Source of the DNA: Lepagella muris
GTDB taxonomy: Bacteria; Bacteroidota; Bacteroidia; Bacteroidales; Muribaculaceae
Direction of reading: 5' to 3'
Length of the DNA stretch: 64,000 bases
NCBI RefSeq assembly: GCF_004793975.1
Contig: NZ_SRYB01000005.1
Coordinates: 1 to 64,000 of the forward strand
Shown: positions 63,279-64,000 of the stretch, piece by piece
Layout of the letters: every line of letters starts with the position of its first letter
How positions within the stretch are numbered: the stretch's first letter is position 1
Notes under the pieces: generated by a model
Databases searched by the model: none
What the model was told of the DNA's origin: nothing
Seen by the model: only the letters and a program-made list of their open reading frames with translations
Position numbers and translations under genes: made by a program

Positions 63279-64000
63279 TGATTGACAAAGCTACCGTCCA
63301 GAAAATTAAAGACACCGCTGATATCGTTGAAGTGGTAAGCGATTACGTCCACCTTACGAGAAGAGGCAGCAACTATATGGGATTGTGTCCGTTCCATAAC
63401 GAACGGACACCATCCTTTTCTGTCAATAAAAGCCGTAACTTCTGCTATTGCTTCTCTTGTCATAAAGGTGGGGCGCCCATAAATTTCATAATGGAGAAAG
63501 AGGGGATTTCCTATCATGACGCCCTCTTGCATCTCGCAAAAAAATATGGCATTAAGGTTGAAGAGCGGGAACTTACCGATGAGGAACGAGAAGCTCAAAG
63601 CCGAAGAGAGGCGATGTTCATTGCAAATGAATGGGCAATGAATTATTTCGAGGATAATCTGCTCAACACGCCTGACGGTAAAGAGATTGGTCTCTCCTAT
63701 CTTTACGGTAGAGGGGTGACTCAAGAAGCAATCAGACAATTCCATCTCGGATATGCAATCGACAGAGGGACTGCAATGCTTGAGGCGGCTCGTAAGAAGG
63801 GCTTTAATATTGATGTCCTAAAAAAGCTCGGACTTATTGGCACAAGCCAGCAAGGACATGACTATGACCGCTTCCGGGGAAGGGTAATATTCCCTATCCT
63901 TAATTCATCCGGTAAGGTAGTGGCATTCGGAGGTCGCGACCTCAAAGGAGGAATAGCAAAATATATAAATTCTCCCGAATCTGAACTATACAAAAAGAGC
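63278..64000 (+). CDS. dnaG: DNA primase, N-terminal part (runs off window)
   Basis: The frame from GTG 63278 (overlapping the dapA stop as TAGTG) continues unbroken to the window end (241 codons). The translation begins VIDKATVQKIKDTADIVEVV, the DnaG N-terminus, followed by the CHC2 zinc ribbon CPFHNERTPSF...FCYCFSCHKGG with Cys, His, Cys, Cys, then the start of the Toprim-linked RNA polymerase domain (RFRGRVIFPI, VAFGGRDL). It makes RNA primers for replication with DnaB. Pairing with dapA is a shared-transcript arrangement rather than a functional link. The C-terminal helicase-binding part lies outside the window. Confidence 0.95.
   Translation, partial: MIDKATVQKIKDTADIVEVVSDYVHLTRRGSNYMGLCPFHNERTPSFSVNKSRNFCYCFSCHKGGAPINFIMEKEGISYHDALLHLAKKYGIKVEERELTDEEREAQSRREAMFIANEWAMNYFEDNLLNTPDGKEIGLSYLYGRGVTQEAIRQFHLGYAIDRGTAMLEAARKKGFNIDVLKKLGLIGTSQQGHDYDRFRGRVIFPILNSSGKVVAFGGRDLKGGIAKYINSPESELYKKS

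Overview
The window reads as the chromosome of a gut-type Bacteroidales bacterium, most likely in or near Muribaculaceae or Bacteroidaceae. The grounds are: promoters of the Bacteroidota form (a TTG near -33, about 20 bp, then TAnnTTTG), families largely confined to this phylum (hybrid two-component SusR-like regulator, BACON and PEGA lipoproteins/OMPs, DUF4296, DUF5723, BtuG-like propeller), weak ribosome binding sites, and CAZyme genes. The genus assignment is inference.

Region by region. 1-4.2 kb is AT-rich and accessory-like: two direct copies of one IS5-family element (the first cut by the window start), a candidate small RNA, tcdA, a conjugative-element-type lysozyme and an unknown lipoprotein that ends in a 30-bp perfect inverted repeat. 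4.2-9.8 kb holds a DUF5723 barrel plus lipoprotein pair, a secreted GH43-CBM6 enzyme and a nitroreductase. 10-18 kb holds glsA, a tandem-ABC ATPase and a convergent btuB-btuG-btuF-btuC-like operon whose leader carries a very short cobalamin-riboswitch-like core. 18.2-26 kb is core metabolism: an aldo/keto reductase, asnA and ilvDBNC. 26-39.3 kb is a run of six same-strand genes, all exported: a PEGA outer-membrane protein, a BACON lipoprotein, a beta-helix protein, an 1809-residue repeat protein with a type IX-like tail, an LPP20-like protein and a transglutaminase-fold lipoprotein. 39.9-49 kb is a glycan locus without SusC/SusD: a GH105-DUF2264 fusion divergent from a hybrid two-component regulator, which is followed by a GH43-BNR fusion. 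49-53.6 kb has a Cys-rich LTXXQ protein, a DUF1846 protein and a YtrA-type GntR/ABC operon with a visible operator. 53.6-64 kb is housekeeping: DUF4296-lspA-ileS, a Ddl-family ligase, a DUF389 membrane protein, dapA and the start of dnaG.

The genes that most clearly work together are the B12 uptake set (outer-membrane channel, surface binding protein, periplasmic binding protein, permease and perhaps the convergent tandem ATPase), the branched-chain amino acid operon, and the regulator-plus-fusion-enzyme glycan locus. The 26-39 kb exported cluster is the best candidate for an undescribed system. No tRNA, rRNA or CRISPR array was seen. All family calls come from reading motifs; no database search was run.
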